In this document: positions 28,664-37,378 of the stretch, piece after piece
Layout: each line of letters opens with the position of its first letter
Position numbering within the stretch: position 1 is the stretch's first letter
Source of the DNA: Qipengyuania xiamenensis
Lineage (GTDB): Bacteria > Pseudomonadota > Alphaproteobacteria > Sphingomonadales > Sphingomonadaceae
Direction: 5' to 3'
Length of the DNA stretch: 64,000 nt
Assembly (NCBI RefSeq): GCF_019711495.1
Contig: NZ_JAIGNM010000002.1
Span: 248,001 to 312,000, forward strand
Program-made: the position numbers and the translations under genes
Notes under the pieces: model-generated
Told to the model about the DNA's origin: nothing
Database searches by the model: none
Seen by the model: only the letters and a program-made list of their open reading frames with translations

Positions 28664-30043
28664 TCAGGGCAGGAAAATGGCCTTGGTGTTGACGAATTCC
28701 TTCATTCCGAAGCCGCCATGTTCACGGCCGTATCCACTGTCCTTTACCCCGCCGAAGGGCATGTTCGGGTCTGCCGCACCGAAGGAATTGATGCGGATCA
28801 TGCCCGTGTCGAAGTGATCCCGGGCCAGTCGGATCGCCTTGTCCTGATCCTTGGTGAAGATACCGCCGCCAAGGCCGTAACGGCTGTCATTGGCGATGCG
28901 CATGGCGTCTTCGTCGTCCTTGGCGCGGATGATCGAGGCTACGGGGCCGAACAGTTCGTCGTCATAGGCAGGCGTGCCCGGCTTGCAGTCGGCAAGCACG
29001 GTGGCGGGGTAATACCAGCCATCGGGATCATCTTCCGGGTCGCCGCCGCACAACAGCGTGCAACCGCCCTCGAGGCTCTTGCCGACCTGTTCGACCAGGG
29101 TATCGAACTGTTCCTTGCTGGAAACTGGGCCCAGCTGCGTGTCCTCGTCGGTCGGATCGCCCATCCTGGTGGCCTTCATCCGTTCGACGAAGCCTTCGAC
29201 GAACTGGTCGTAGACGGCGTCCGTGACGACGAAGCGCTTTGCAGAAACGCAGGTTTCGCCATTGTTGTAGAGGCGGCCGGTGACACAGGTCTTCACTGCA
29301 AGATCGATGTCCGCATCTTCGAGCACGAGATAGGCATCGTTCGATCCGAGCTCGAGCACGGTCTTCTTCAGTGCTTCGGCGGCAGTCTTTCCGATATGGC
29401 GACCGGCACCGTCGCTGCCGGTCATGGTGACAGCGCGGATCTTGTCATGGGCGATGATCTCGTCGGACAGGTCGTGATCGACTAGGACCACGTCGAACAG
29501 GCCTTCTGGCAATCCGGCCTCGAGGCACAGGTCGCGCAGCAGCAGGCCGCTGCCGGTGCAGATCGAGGCGTGCTTCAGGATACAGGCATTACCCGCCATC
29601 GCATTTGCGGCCAGTACGCGCACGGGCTGGTAGAGCGGAAAATTCCACGGCTGGATCGAATAGATCACGCCGATCGGTGAATAGGTGACGATGCCGCGCT
29701 TCTTGCCGCCCGAATGCTCGCGCTCCTCGCAGGCGAGTTCGGACGGGCCGTTGTCGGCGCTATATTCGAAGATGCGTGCGCAGATCTCGACCTCGGTCTT
29801 GCCGTCCTTCAGCAGTTTGCCCGTTTCGCGGGTCATGAGGTCGCTGATGCGGTCGGTATTGTCGCGCAGGGCTTTCGCAATCTCGCGCAGGACTTCGCCG
29901 CGGTCTTCGTGACTGCGGGTTCGCCAATCCAGAAACGCTTCGTGCGCGGCATCGATCTTGGCGAAGGCTTCGTCCTTCGACATCAGGTCGTAGGTTTCGA
30001 TGGTCTCGCGGGTTGCGGGGTTGTTGGTTGTGATCTGCGACAT
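28664..30043 (-). CDS. NAD(P)-dependent aldehyde dehydrogenase, succinate-semialdehyde type
   Basis: The 459-residue enzyme has the aldehyde dehydrogenase catalytic pair Glu231 (VLELGSNDAY) and Cys265 (NNGETCVSAKR), and the cofactor-binding IQPWNFPLYQ and VTMTGSDGAGR segments. The LELGSNDAYLVLEDADID pattern fits the Sad/YneI-like succinate-semialdehyde dehydrogenase group. It would oxidise succinate semialdehyde or a related aldehyde to the acid. The start at 30043 (MSQITTNNPATRE) matches the family and has AAGGTG before it; the longer open frame adds 23 unrelated residues. It is divergent from the crotonase gene and probably co-transcribed with the NAD(P)-binding gene downstream. Confidence 0.92.
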   Translation of the reverse strand: MSQITTNNPATRETIETYDLMSKDEAFAKIDAAHEAFLDWRTRSHEDRGEVLREIAKALRDNTDRISDLMTRETGKLLKDGKTEVEICARIFEYSADNGPSELACEEREHSGGKKRGIVTYSPIGVIYSIQPWNFPLYQPVRVLAANAMAGNACILKHASICTGSGLLLRDLCLEAGLPEGLFDVVLVDHDLSDEIIAHDKIRAVTMTGSDGAGRHIGKTAAEALKKTVLELGSNDAYLVLEDADIDLAVKTCVTGRLYNNGETCVSAKRFVVTDAVYDQFVEGFVERMKATRMGDPTDEDTQLGPVSSKEQFDTLVEQVGKSLEGGCTLLCGGDPEDDPDGWYYPATVLADCKPGTPAYDDELFGPVASIIRAKDDEDAMRIANDSRYGLGGGIFTKDQDKAIRLARDHFDTGMIRINSFGAADPNMPFGGVKDSGYGREHGGFGMKEFVNTKAIFLP

Positions 30044-30311
30044 GGGGCACCTTGGGATGAATGGGGGTTCGCCTTTCCAACGGGCCCTCACGCTACCGTG
30101 TTCCGGAAACAATTTTTGCAGGAGGCGGGAACCGGCTAGGCGCCCGGATTTCCTAATCTTTCCGAGGGGTTTACGAAGGCAGGCTGCCGGAAGCCTGTCG
30201 CCCGGAGCGCACTGCCACGTGTAATCAAATGCGCCTGCCGGTACCGATTTTCTTGCCAGGACCGTGTTCCATGTGTTCCATCCTGGCGGAGAGACCGGAG
30301 AGGAAATCCAA

Positions 30312-31184
30312 ATGAACGCCTACACGCAGATCAAGCTCGACATCGCCGACGGTATCGCCACCGTGACGCTGCATCGTCCCGAGAAGATGAACGCCTTCAC
30401 GCGGGTGATGATGCAGGAGTTCATCGATGCACTCGACGTCACCGATGCCGACGACAGCGTGCGCGCGGTCATCGTGACGGGCGAAGGGGAGCGGGCTTTC
30501 TGCGCCGGCGCCGACCTCACGCCGGAGGGCGGGGGGCACGTCTTCTCCGATCCCAATCCGGTCGATGACCTGTCGGACCAGCGCGTGCGCGATGGCGGCG
30601 GGCGACTGACGCTGCGCCTCTTCAATTCGAAGAAGCCGCTGATCGGCGCCTGCAACGGCGTTGCCGTTGGCGTGGGTGCGACCATGCAGCTTCCCTTCGA
30701 CATGCGGCTGTGCAGCGACAATGCGCGCTTCGGTTTCGTATTTGCGCGTCGCGGCATCACGCCGGAGGCCGCGAGCAGCTGGTTCCTGCCCAAGCTGGTC
30801 GGCATGCAGACCGCCCTCGAATGGTGCATGACCGGCCGCATCTTCGATGCAGCGGAAGCGAAAGATCGGGGCCTCGTGCGATCGGTCCATCCTCAGGGCG
30901 AACTGATGGATGCAGCGATTGGCATAGCGCGCGAGATCGCGGACAATACCTCGGCGGTTTCGGTTGCCATGACGCGGGCAATGCTCTGGCGGATCGGCGC
31001 GGGCGGACACCCGATGGACGCGCACCGTATCGACAGCCGCGCGATCTACCGCCTCAGCCGCAGCAACGACGCGAAGGAAGGGATCGCGAGCTTCCTCGAG
31101 AAGCGTCCGCCTGCCTATCCCGACACGGTGGGCGAAAACATGCCCGACTTCTACCCGTGGTGGGACGAGCCTGAATACGAATAG
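30312..31184 (+). CDS. Enoyl-CoA hydratase/isomerase family protein
   Basis: The 290-residue crotonase-fold protein has the oxyanion-hole segments AFCAGADLT (about residues 62-70) and NGVAVGVGATMQLPFD (about 115-130). The RRGITPEAASSWFLPKLVG region carries an acidic residue (E152) at the usual catalytic site. It would hydrate or isomerise an enoyl-CoA; the C-terminal extension ending PDFYPWWDEPEYE is typical of a subgroup often called enoyl-CoA hydratase-related. GAGGAA precedes the ATG at 30312. The next gene is a MarR regulator 65 nt downstream on the same strand. Confidence 0.9.
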   Translation: MNAYTQIKLDIADGIATVTLHRPEKMNAFTRVMMQEFIDALDVTDADDSVRAVIVTGEGERAFCAGADLTPEGGGHVFSDPNPVDDLSDQRVRDGGGRLTLRLFNSKKPLIGACNGVAVGVGATMQLPFDMRLCSDNARFGFVFARRGITPEAASSWFLPKLVGMQTALEWCMTGRIFDAAEAKDRGLVRSVHPQGELMDAAIGIAREIADNTSAVSVAMTRAMLWRIGAGGHPMDAHRIDSRAIYRLSRSNDAKEGIASFLEKRPPAYPDTVGENMPDFYPWWDEPEYE

Positions 31185-31249
31185 TTGCACATGTGATAGT
31201 CACAGCTGAAACCTTGCCAACAGCCGCGGGAAGGTTACAGCTATGCGAC

Positions 31250-31720
31250 ATGTCGTCACGCAAGCCCGCCAAGCGCCTCGCCGATTTCCTGCCGTACCAG
31301 CTGTCGATCGCGTCCAATGCGATCTCGACTCGTATTGCAGAGCAGTACCGTAAGCGGTTCGCGCTGAAGACGACCGAGTGGCGCATCATGGCTGTCCTCG
31401 GCGACAGCGGTCCGCTGACCCAGCGTGAACTGTCGCAGATGACGCTGATGGACAAGGTGCCGGTCAACCGCGCCTGCAAGACCCTGGAGAGCCGCGGACT
31501 GGCTGCGCGCACGCCCAATGCGAAGGACGGTCGCTCGCACCTGCTCGAACTCACCGCAGAGGGCAGGGCGGTTCATGCCGGCATCATGCCGCTGGCGCTC
31601 AAGATCGAGGCGGAGATGTTTTCCGTACTCAGCACCGAGGAGCAGGACGCTTTCCGCGACATGCTCGCCCGCCTGCGCGAAAATGCCGGGGACTTCGACG
31701 CAGAAAGCCTGGCCGACTGA
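31250..31720 (+). CDS. MarR family transcriptional regulator
   Basis: The 156-residue protein has a MarR winged helix: FALKTTEWRIMAVLGDSGPL, LTQRELSQMTLMDKVPVNRA for the recognition region, and the wing TPNAKDGRSHLLELT. The ATG at 31250 (MSSRKPAKRL) gives the usual MarR length. A GTG at 31193, only 8 nt after the crotonase stop, would add 19 residues and cannot be excluded. Because it follows the crotonase gene directly, it probably regulates that gene or the divergent aldehyde dehydrogenase operon in response to an aromatic or acyl-CoA ligand. Confidence 0.88.
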   Translation: MSSRKPAKRLADFLPYQLSIASNAISTRIAEQYRKRFALKTTEWRIMAVLGDSGPLTQRELSQMTLMDKVPVNRACKTLESRGLAARTPNAKDGRSHLLELTAEGRAVHAGIMPLALKIEAEMFSVLSTEEQDAFRDMLARLRENAGDFDAESLAD

Positions 31721-31771
31721 GTAGCCGGCCAGGCCTTCCTGGTTCGATATTCGGTAGCTTCTTCGCCGACC

Positions 31772-32764
31772 CTACTGGGTCATGAAGGAGTCCGAGATGT
31801 CGCAGGCCGCAGGGCCGAGAATGACGATGAACAGCACCGGCAGGATGAACAGGATCAGCGGCACGGTCATGATCGCCGGCAGACGCGCTGCCTTTTCTTC
31901 TGCGCGCATCATGCGTTCGTTACGGAATTCGGCCGAAAGCACACGCAGCGCGGATGCCAGCGGAGTACCGTAGCGCTCGGTCTGGACCATGGTCGTGACC
32001 ACGCCCTTCACGGCCTCGAGGTTCACGCGATAAGCGAGGTTGTCGAAGGCCTTCTTGCGCTCGTTGAGGAACGACAGTTCGATCGCGGTGAGGGTAAACT
32101 CGTCACCCAGTTCCGGATAGGCACGGCCCAGTTCCTTCGCCACGCGGTTGAATGCGGCGTCGACGGTCAGACCGGCTTCCGCGCAGATGACCAGAAGGTC
32201 GAGCGCGTCGGGCAGGCCCTTGCGGATCGCATCGGTACGCTTGCTGGCGATGTTGCTGAGGTAGATTTCCGGGCCTTTGTAGCCGAAGAAAACCGCAGCC
32301 GAGAGCGCAGCGACGCGCTTGAATTCCCAATCGGGGAAGATCTCGACGACATAGAGCAGCACACCGGCGATGAGGCCGAAGATCACGGGCAGGACCATGC
32401 GCAGACCGATAAGGACGACTGCGATTTCCTTGTTGCGGAAACCGGCCCATGCCAGCTTCTGCTGCATTTCCTCGACCTGGCTGTCCTGCAGGACCTTCAT
32501 GTTGCCGAGGGTGTCGCGCACCTTGTCGGCCGTGTCGGTCTTGCGCACCAGGCTCTGGCGCTTCTTGGCGCCCGAGGTGACGAGGCCGGCCTTCAGTTCT
32601 TCACGACGGCCTTCCAGCGCCTTCACGCGCTTGGCCATCGGGTCCTTGATGGTGACCGCAGTGTAGATCGCGAAGAGAACCGCGAGAGCTGCCACGCCCA
32701 TCAGGATGGAGCCGACGACGATGACGTCGAAGCCGAGGAGTGTGGGTCCGTTACCGCTTTCCAT
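31772..32764 (-). CDS. tadC: Tad pilus inner-membrane platform protein TadC
   Basis: This 330-residue type II secretion F-domain protein has an N-terminal membrane segment (VIVVGSILMGVAALAVLFAIY), a central helical pair, and the F domain DLLVICAEAGLTVDAAFNRV. The C-terminal membrane helix is MTVPLILFILPVLFIVILG. TadC pairs with TadB to form the platform on which the motor drives Flp pilus assembly. It is the last gene of the pilus operon, starting 21 nt after tadB. Confidence 0.93.
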   Translation of the reverse strand: MESGNGPTLLGFDVIVVGSILMGVAALAVLFAIYTAVTIKDPMAKRVKALEGRREELKAGLVTSGAKKRQSLVRKTDTADKVRDTLGNMKVLQDSQVEEMQQKLAWAGFRNKEIAVVLIGLRMVLPVIFGLIAGVLLYVVEIFPDWEFKRVAALSAAVFFGYKGPEIYLSNIASKRTDAIRKGLPDALDLLVICAEAGLTVDAAFNRVAKELGRAYPELGDEFTLTAIELSFLNERKKAFDNLAYRVNLEAVKGVVTTMVQTERYGTPLASALRVLSAEFRNERMMRAEEKAARLPAIMTVPLILFILPVLFIVILGPAACDISDSFMTQ

Positions 32765-32785
32765 GATGACTTGTCCCTCGGGTCC

Positions 32786-33757
32786 TTAGATTTCGAAGCT
32801 GACCATCTTGGCCATGATGAAGGCGCCGATGCTCATCCATACGAGGCCGCCAAGGCCGGTGACGATCAGGCGCTCGTCGACGAAGAAGCTGCCGACATAG
32901 TCCGGGTTGATCCACCAGATCATGGTGAAGACGATGAAGGGCAGAGCGCCGACGATGTAGGCCGAGGCCTTCGATTCCGAACTCATCGCGCGGATCTTGA
33001 GCTTCATCTGTGCACGCTTGCGCAGCACGTCCGACAGGTTCGACAGCGTTTCGGCGAGGTTACCACCGGTTTCGCGCTGGATGGCGAGCGTGATGCAGAA
33101 GAAGTTGAACTCGGGGATGCCAAGACGATTGGCGGTTTCCTCGAGCGATTCTTCCATCGTGCGACCGATCTTGATGCGCTCGACGATGCCCTTGAATTCC
33201 TGGCCGACCGGGCCATCGACTTCCTGTGCGACGACCGAGAGCGTCTCGGTCACGGGAAGACCCGAGCGAAGACCGCGAACCAGCAGTTCGATGGCGTCGG
33301 GGAATTTCGTGTTGAAGTCGTTGGTGCGCTTCTTGATCGCGCGGCCGACGATGAAATGCGGGATACCGGCGCCGGCAAAGATGCCGATCGCGAAGGACAG
33401 CGGCAGCGAGCTGGTGCGCAGGAACATGATCACTGCCACGACCAGCGCAATGCCGAGCGAGACATAGGCGTACTGGCTGATCGTCCAGCCCTTGCCGGTC
33501 CGGTCGAGACGCATGGCGAGCGCTTCTACGCGCGAATCCGAACCCGCGGTCTTGTGACGCTTGGGCTTACGGGCCGCGATGGCCTTCTTCAGCTGCGATT
33601 CGACCTTTGCATCGGTGCTTTCCGAATGGCGGAAGCGCACCTGCTGCAGGCGGCGCTGGCCAGTCTTGGCAGCGTTGGGGCCGGCGAATGCGACATAGCC
33701 CAGGACGAGCAGCGCAAGGATGCCGACCGCAACCAGTACGAGCTGGATCAAATTCAT
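32786..33757 (-). CDS. tadB: Tad pilus inner-membrane platform protein TadB
   Basis: This 323-residue protein has an N-terminal membrane helix, then a basic cytoplasmic segment. Two membrane helices follow (YAYVSLGIALVVAVIMFL and FAIGIFAGAGIPHFIVG), then the F domain DAIELLVRGLRSGLPVTETL and a C-terminal helix. It is the usual partner of TadC. In most Tad loci the ATPase gene cpaF/tadA lies directly upstream; here only 84 nt with a hairpin separate it from cpaE. Confidence 0.93.
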   Translation of the reverse strand: MNLIQLVLVAVGILALLVLGYVAFAGPNAAKTGQRRLQQVRFRHSESTDAKVESQLKKAIAARKPKRHKTAGSDSRVEALAMRLDRTGKGWTISQYAYVSLGIALVVAVIMFLRTSSLPLSFAIGIFAGAGIPHFIVGRAIKKRTNDFNTKFPDAIELLVRGLRSGLPVTETLSVVAQEVDGPVGQEFKGIVERIKIGRTMEESLEETANRLGIPEFNFFCITLAIQRETGGNLAETLSNLSDVLRKRAQMKLKIRAMSSESKASAYIVGALPFIVFTMIWWINPDYVGSFFVDERLIVTGLGGLVWMSIGAFIMAKMVSFEI

Positions 33758-33798
33758 CTGTCTACTCCGTCCCGTCCGTCATAATTCGTTCGTTGGTC

Positions 33799-33833
33799 CC
33801 GGAGCGCGAAGGGCAGGGCCCCAAGCGCTCCGG
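33799..33833 (-). other. Stem-loop in the cpaE-tadB gap
   Basis: A perfect 9-bp inverted repeat (CCGGAGCGC at 33799-33807 with GCGCTCCGG at 33825-33833) flanks a 17-nt GC-rich loop. No T run follows it on the minus strand, so it is more likely an mRNA processing or stabilising hairpin than a terminator. Confidence 0.5.
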
Positions 33834-33841
33834 AAACAAGG

Positions 33842-35125
33842 TTATTCGACTTCGGCTGCTGCCTTGTCCTTCTTCGACACCAGACCCTTGAGGTCGAAGC
33901 CGCCGAGCAGCGATTTCTTGCCGGAAGCTTCTGCTGCCTCGTCGCTTTCTTCGTCGCCCAGCCCGATGATGCGGCTGGCGAGCTGCTTCATGCCGGCAGT
34001 GGCCTTGCCCGAGGCGTTCGCGTCGAGGAAAGTCTTGCCGAGCTTGGCAGCCGTGGCAGCGCCCTTCTGGTCGTAGGGGATCGAGATATCGATCTTGCGT
34101 TCGATCGAGGCTTCGAAATCGGCCTTGCTGATTTCTGAAGCGCCGGGCTGGACCTTGTTGGCAACGACCACCGGGGTGGCGTGCGCAGCATTGGTCTTGA
34201 GCCAGGACAGCGTGCGGATCGTGTCGCGTGCCGAGGCAAGCGTCATTTCCGTCACCAGCGTCACGACGTTCACGTCGTTGAGCAGGTGGGGGAAGTTGAT
34301 CAGCATGTTACGCGGCAGGTCGATCAGCGTCATTTCGAAAGCGTGGCGGAATTCTTCCTGCAGCTGCAGGAAGGCCGCGCCGTCGGTCATGAGCGGCGAG
34401 TTGATCGGAGCCTCGGCCGAAAGGATGGCGAGGTTTTCGTTCGCACGGATCATGGCGCGTTCGATGAACAGGCCGTCGATGCGGCTCGGGTTGTCGATCG
34501 CGTCGGTCAGGCCGCGGCCGGGCTCGAGATCGAGCGTGAGCGCGCCGGTGCCGAAGTGCACGTCGAGATCGAGCAGTGCGGTCGGCATCTTCTTTTCCGC
34601 GCTGTAGTACCAGGCCAGCGAGGTCGCCAGCGTCGAGGCACCGACACCGCCGCGGGTACCCACGATGGCCGTCGAGATGTGACGCTTGATCTGTTCGCTC
34701 TCACCGCCGCGAGGTGCGCTGAAAACGGCCTGTGCCGCATTGAGCGAGTCGCGCAGGACCGAGGCCGACAGCGGCTTCAGGAGATAGTCGTGGATGCCGC
34801 TCGCGAGCAGGTCGCGATAGAGGCGCACGTCGTTCACCTGGCCGATGGCGATCACGACCGTGCCGGGTTCGCAAACCTCGGCCAGGGCGTTGATGTCGTT
34901 GAGCGGATCGCCGCTTTCCGACAGGTCGACCATCAGGATGTTCGGGCTGGCAGAGACCGACAGGGACTGCACTGCGTTGCGCAGGCCGCCCTTGTTGCAC
35001 TTTTCCGGCTGCCAGCCGAGTTCGATCACGACCGGACGCAGGACGTCCAGCGCCGTTTCGTCGCAGATATAGGCTGCAAACGGATCGCGATTGCCGGGCA
35101 TGCCGGGTTTCGAAAAAGCGCTCAT
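33842..35125 (-). CDS. cpaE: Pilus assembly localisation ATPase CpaE/TadZ
   Basis: The 427-residue protein has an N-terminal pseudo-receiver domain (NILMVDLSESGDPLND with D67; LASGIHDYLLKPLS) and a MinD/ParA-like ATPase domain. Its deviant Walker A is GTRGGVGAST (156-165), with Arg where ParA proteins have the signature Lys, as is common in TadZ. In Caulobacter CpaE places the pilus machine at a pole. The C-terminus is charged and probably disordered. The gene starts 3 nt after cpaD. Confidence 0.93.
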   Translation of the reverse strand: MSAFSKPGMPGNRDPFAAYICDETALDVLRPVVIELGWQPEKCNKGGLRNAVQSLSVSASPNILMVDLSESGDPLNDINALAEVCEPGTVVIAIGQVNDVRLYRDLLASGIHDYLLKPLSASVLRDSLNAAQAVFSAPRGGESEQIKRHISTAIVGTRGGVGASTLATSLAWYYSAEKKMPTALLDLDVHFGTGALTLDLEPGRGLTDAIDNPSRIDGLFIERAMIRANENLAILSAEAPINSPLMTDGAAFLQLQEEFRHAFEMTLIDLPRNMLINFPHLLNDVNVVTLVTEMTLASARDTIRTLSWLKTNAAHATPVVVANKVQPGASEISKADFEASIERKIDISIPYDQKGAATAAKLGKTFLDANASGKATAGMKQLASRIIGLGDEESDEAAEASGKKSLLGGFDLKGLVSKKDKAAAEVE

Positions 35126-35128
35126 GGC

Positions 35129-35779
35129 TCAGTTGCCTCCTTGGCTATTGGTTTCAGGCAGGCCGCCCGCGCCGGTCGGTTCCATCTCGCGGTAGGACTG
35201 GATTGCCTTGGTGGAAGTGGTCACGACCGTCTCGCCGGTGCCCTGCTGGCCCTGGACGAGGTCTTCCGGATTGGCGACCATCGCAGCCAGGTTGCTGTAG
35301 GTGGCGCAACCATAGTTCGGATTGGTCGAGTTCTTGTCGTTGGCTTCGGCCGTGTGCGACCAGTCCGGGCAACCCGGAACAGAAGCACTCGAACGCGTGA
35401 TGACGACGCGTGCCTGGCCCGGCTGGGCGTTACCCACGGTCACCGGGGCACCCTCAGCCAGAAGAATGCCGTGGCGTGCTGCGAGTGCGGCGATGTCGTC
35501 ACGCACGGCGAGGCTGTTGTTGCCATCGTCGATCGAGACACGGTCGCCGTAGCGCAGGTCCATGCTCTCGAACCAGCCGGCGAGCCGCTGCTGTTCGGAG
35601 ACGGGCAGGCCGTCTGCATTGGTGCTGACGTCGAGCGTATAGTTCGAGCGTTCCACGACCGGCTGCTTGACGCTGTAGAGCGTGCGGTTGTCCATGTTGA
35701 CGCCGCCGCAGGCACCCAGGGTGAGTGCGAGCGAGGCTGCCAGCGGAGCGGCGAGCTTGCGAGTGATGTTGATACGCAT
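35129..35779 (-). CDS. cpaD: Pilus assembly lipoprotein CpaD
   Basis: The 216-residue protein has a lipoprotein signal ending TLGAC. It has the CpaD pattern PGCPDWSHTA, then NPNYGCATYSNLAAM and VANPEDLVQGQ. CpaD proteins are periplasmic or outer-membrane lipoproteins thought to assist the CpaC secretin. It sits between cpaC (14 nt upstream) and cpaE (3 nt downstream), the usual order. Confidence 0.93.
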   Translation of the reverse strand: MRINITRKLAAPLAASLALTLGACGGVNMDNRTLYSVKQPVVERSNYTLDVSTNADGLPVSEQQRLAGWFESMDLRYGDRVSIDDGNNSLAVRDDIAALAARHGILLAEGAPVTVGNAQPGQARVVITRSSASVPGCPDWSHTAEANDKNSTNPNYGCATYSNLAAMVANPEDLVQGQQGTGETVVTTSTKAIQSYREMEPTGAGGLPETNSQGGN

Positions 35780-35793
35780 TGTTCTCGTCTCCC

Positions 35794-37338
35794 TTATTCG
35801 AAGCTGAAGCCGGGCTTGGCAGCAGCGGTCTTCTCGTTACGGCGGGCGTCCGCCTGTGCTGCGCCCTGTTCGCCGTCGGCTTGCGAACCCTGCGAAAGCT
35901 GCGGTGCGGCACCGCTGCCGTTTGCCGAAGGCATCGGGCGGCTTGCGCCCGAAACGCCGTCAGCTTCGCGAAGTTCGATCAGACGCTGGAACTCGGTCGG
36001 CTTGAGATAGCCGTCCGTGGGCAGGCGGATGTCGTTCGCATTGACCGGCTTCACCAGGTACGGCGTCACCACGATTACCAGCTCGGTTTCACCCTTGCGG
36101 TAGTTGGTCGAGCGGAAGAGGTTGCCGAGGAGCGGCACATCGCCGAGGCCCGGAGCCTTCTCGATCGAGTTCTGCGAGTTGTTCGACAGCAGGCCGGCGA
36201 TCATGAAGCTCTGGCCGGAGCCGAGTTCCACGGTCGTTTCCGCACGGCGGGTGACCAGAGCGGGCACCTGGAAGCCGTTCAGCGTGATCGAGCCCTGGCT
36301 CGACAGTTCCGACACTTCGGGACGAACGCGGATCGAGATGCGGCCATTGGCCAGAACCGTCGGCGTGTAAGCGAGGCTCACACCGTAGTTCTTGTACTCG
36401 ATCGAGACGTTACCCAGACCCTGGCTGAGCGGGATCGGGAATTCGCCACCTGCGAGGAATTCTGCCGTTTCGCCCGAGAGGGCGGTCAGGTTCGGCTGCG
36501 ACAGCGTGGTCACGAGGCCCTGCGTTTCCGCAAGATCGAGCGCCGATGCGATGTCGAGGCCGAGGAGGTTGCCCTCGATGCCGATGGTCGAACCCTGCTG
36601 GCTGCCCGGGATAACCGTGCTGCCGTCGGGACCTTCGGTCAGGCCGACACCGAGACCGGCAGGCGAACCCGGGGTATACTGCGGGATCCACGAACCCGAA
36701 CCCTGGCCGACACCGACCTTGAAGCCGCTCGATGCGTCGACCGAGGCGAGGTTCACGCCAATGGCGCGCACGACGCTGCGGCTGACTTCGGCGATACGCA
36801 CCTGCAGGTTGACCTGCAGCGGCGTTGCCATGCGCAGGCGGCTGATGACGTTGGTGCCTTCACCGACATAGGCTTCGACCAGTGCCTGGGCGTCCGCTGC
36901 GTCTTCCGGAGCGGCGACCGTGCCGGTCAGGAGCACCGTGTTGGTGCCCATCGTGGCGACGTTGATCTTCGCTTCGGGCATCGCAAGGGCGAGCATCTGG
37001 TCGATGCTGCCGATGTTCGAACCGACGCGGACGTTGGCTGCCCAGATGATGTCACCTGCGGCGTTGCTGGCGTAGACCGTGGTCTCACCGCCGGACTTGC
37101 CGAACAGGTACAGCTGGCGCTGCGACTTGATCTGTACGTCGGCGACCTGATCGTTCGAGATGAACACATCGGCCATGGTGCCGGGTACGTTGACGAGTTC
37201 GCCGCGGCCGATCGAAAGGACGATGTCCGTGGTCGGGCTGACGACCGCCTGGGCCGTAGCCACACTGGTCGGAGCGGCTGCCAGCGGCGCGAGCGCCAGT
37301 CCGGCAAGCAGCAGTTTTGCGGTAAGACGACGTTTCAT
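35794..37338 (-). CDS. cpaC: Tad pilus outer-membrane secretin CpaC/RcpA
   Basis: The 514-residue protein has a signal peptide, an N-terminal pilus-assembly domain (VLSIGRGELVNVPGTMADVF), and a BON-like segment (NTVLLTGTVAAPEDAADAQA). The secretin core carries EFLAGGEFPIPL, VRPEVSELS, VPALVTRRAETTVEL and a VPLLGNLFRS-type gate region. It forms the outer-membrane channel for the Flp pilus. The ATG at 37338 is chosen because AGGGGG precedes it and the signal peptide starts there. The C-terminus is a low-complexity Gln/Ala/Ser tail. Confidence 0.94.
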   Translation of the reverse strand: MKRRLTAKLLLAGLALAPLAAAPTSVATAQAVVSPTTDIVLSIGRGELVNVPGTMADVFISNDQVADVQIKSQRQLYLFGKSGGETTVYASNAAGDIIWAANVRVGSNIGSIDQMLALAMPEAKINVATMGTNTVLLTGTVAAPEDAADAQALVEAYVGEGTNVISRLRMATPLQVNLQVRIAEVSRSVVRAIGVNLASVDASSGFKVGVGQGSGSWIPQYTPGSPAGLGVGLTEGPDGSTVIPGSQQGSTIGIEGNLLGLDIASALDLAETQGLVTTLSQPNLTALSGETAEFLAGGEFPIPLSQGLGNVSIEYKNYGVSLAYTPTVLANGRISIRVRPEVSELSSQGSITLNGFQVPALVTRRAETTVELGSGQSFMIAGLLSNNSQNSIEKAPGLGDVPLLGNLFRSTNYRKGETELVIVVTPYLVKPVNANDIRLPTDGYLKPTEFQRLIELREADGVSGASRPMPSANGSGAAPQLSQGSQADGEQGAAQADARRNEKTAAAKPGFSFE

Positions 37339-37378
37339 GGAATGGCCCCCTGAATGGCTTCCTGTCTTGATCATCGGA

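Noticed and set aside
34181-36010. A 609-codon plus-strand frame running across cpaE and cpaD and into cpaC
   Set aside because: It spans several well-defined minus-strand pilus genes and translates to a shadow sequence with no domains.
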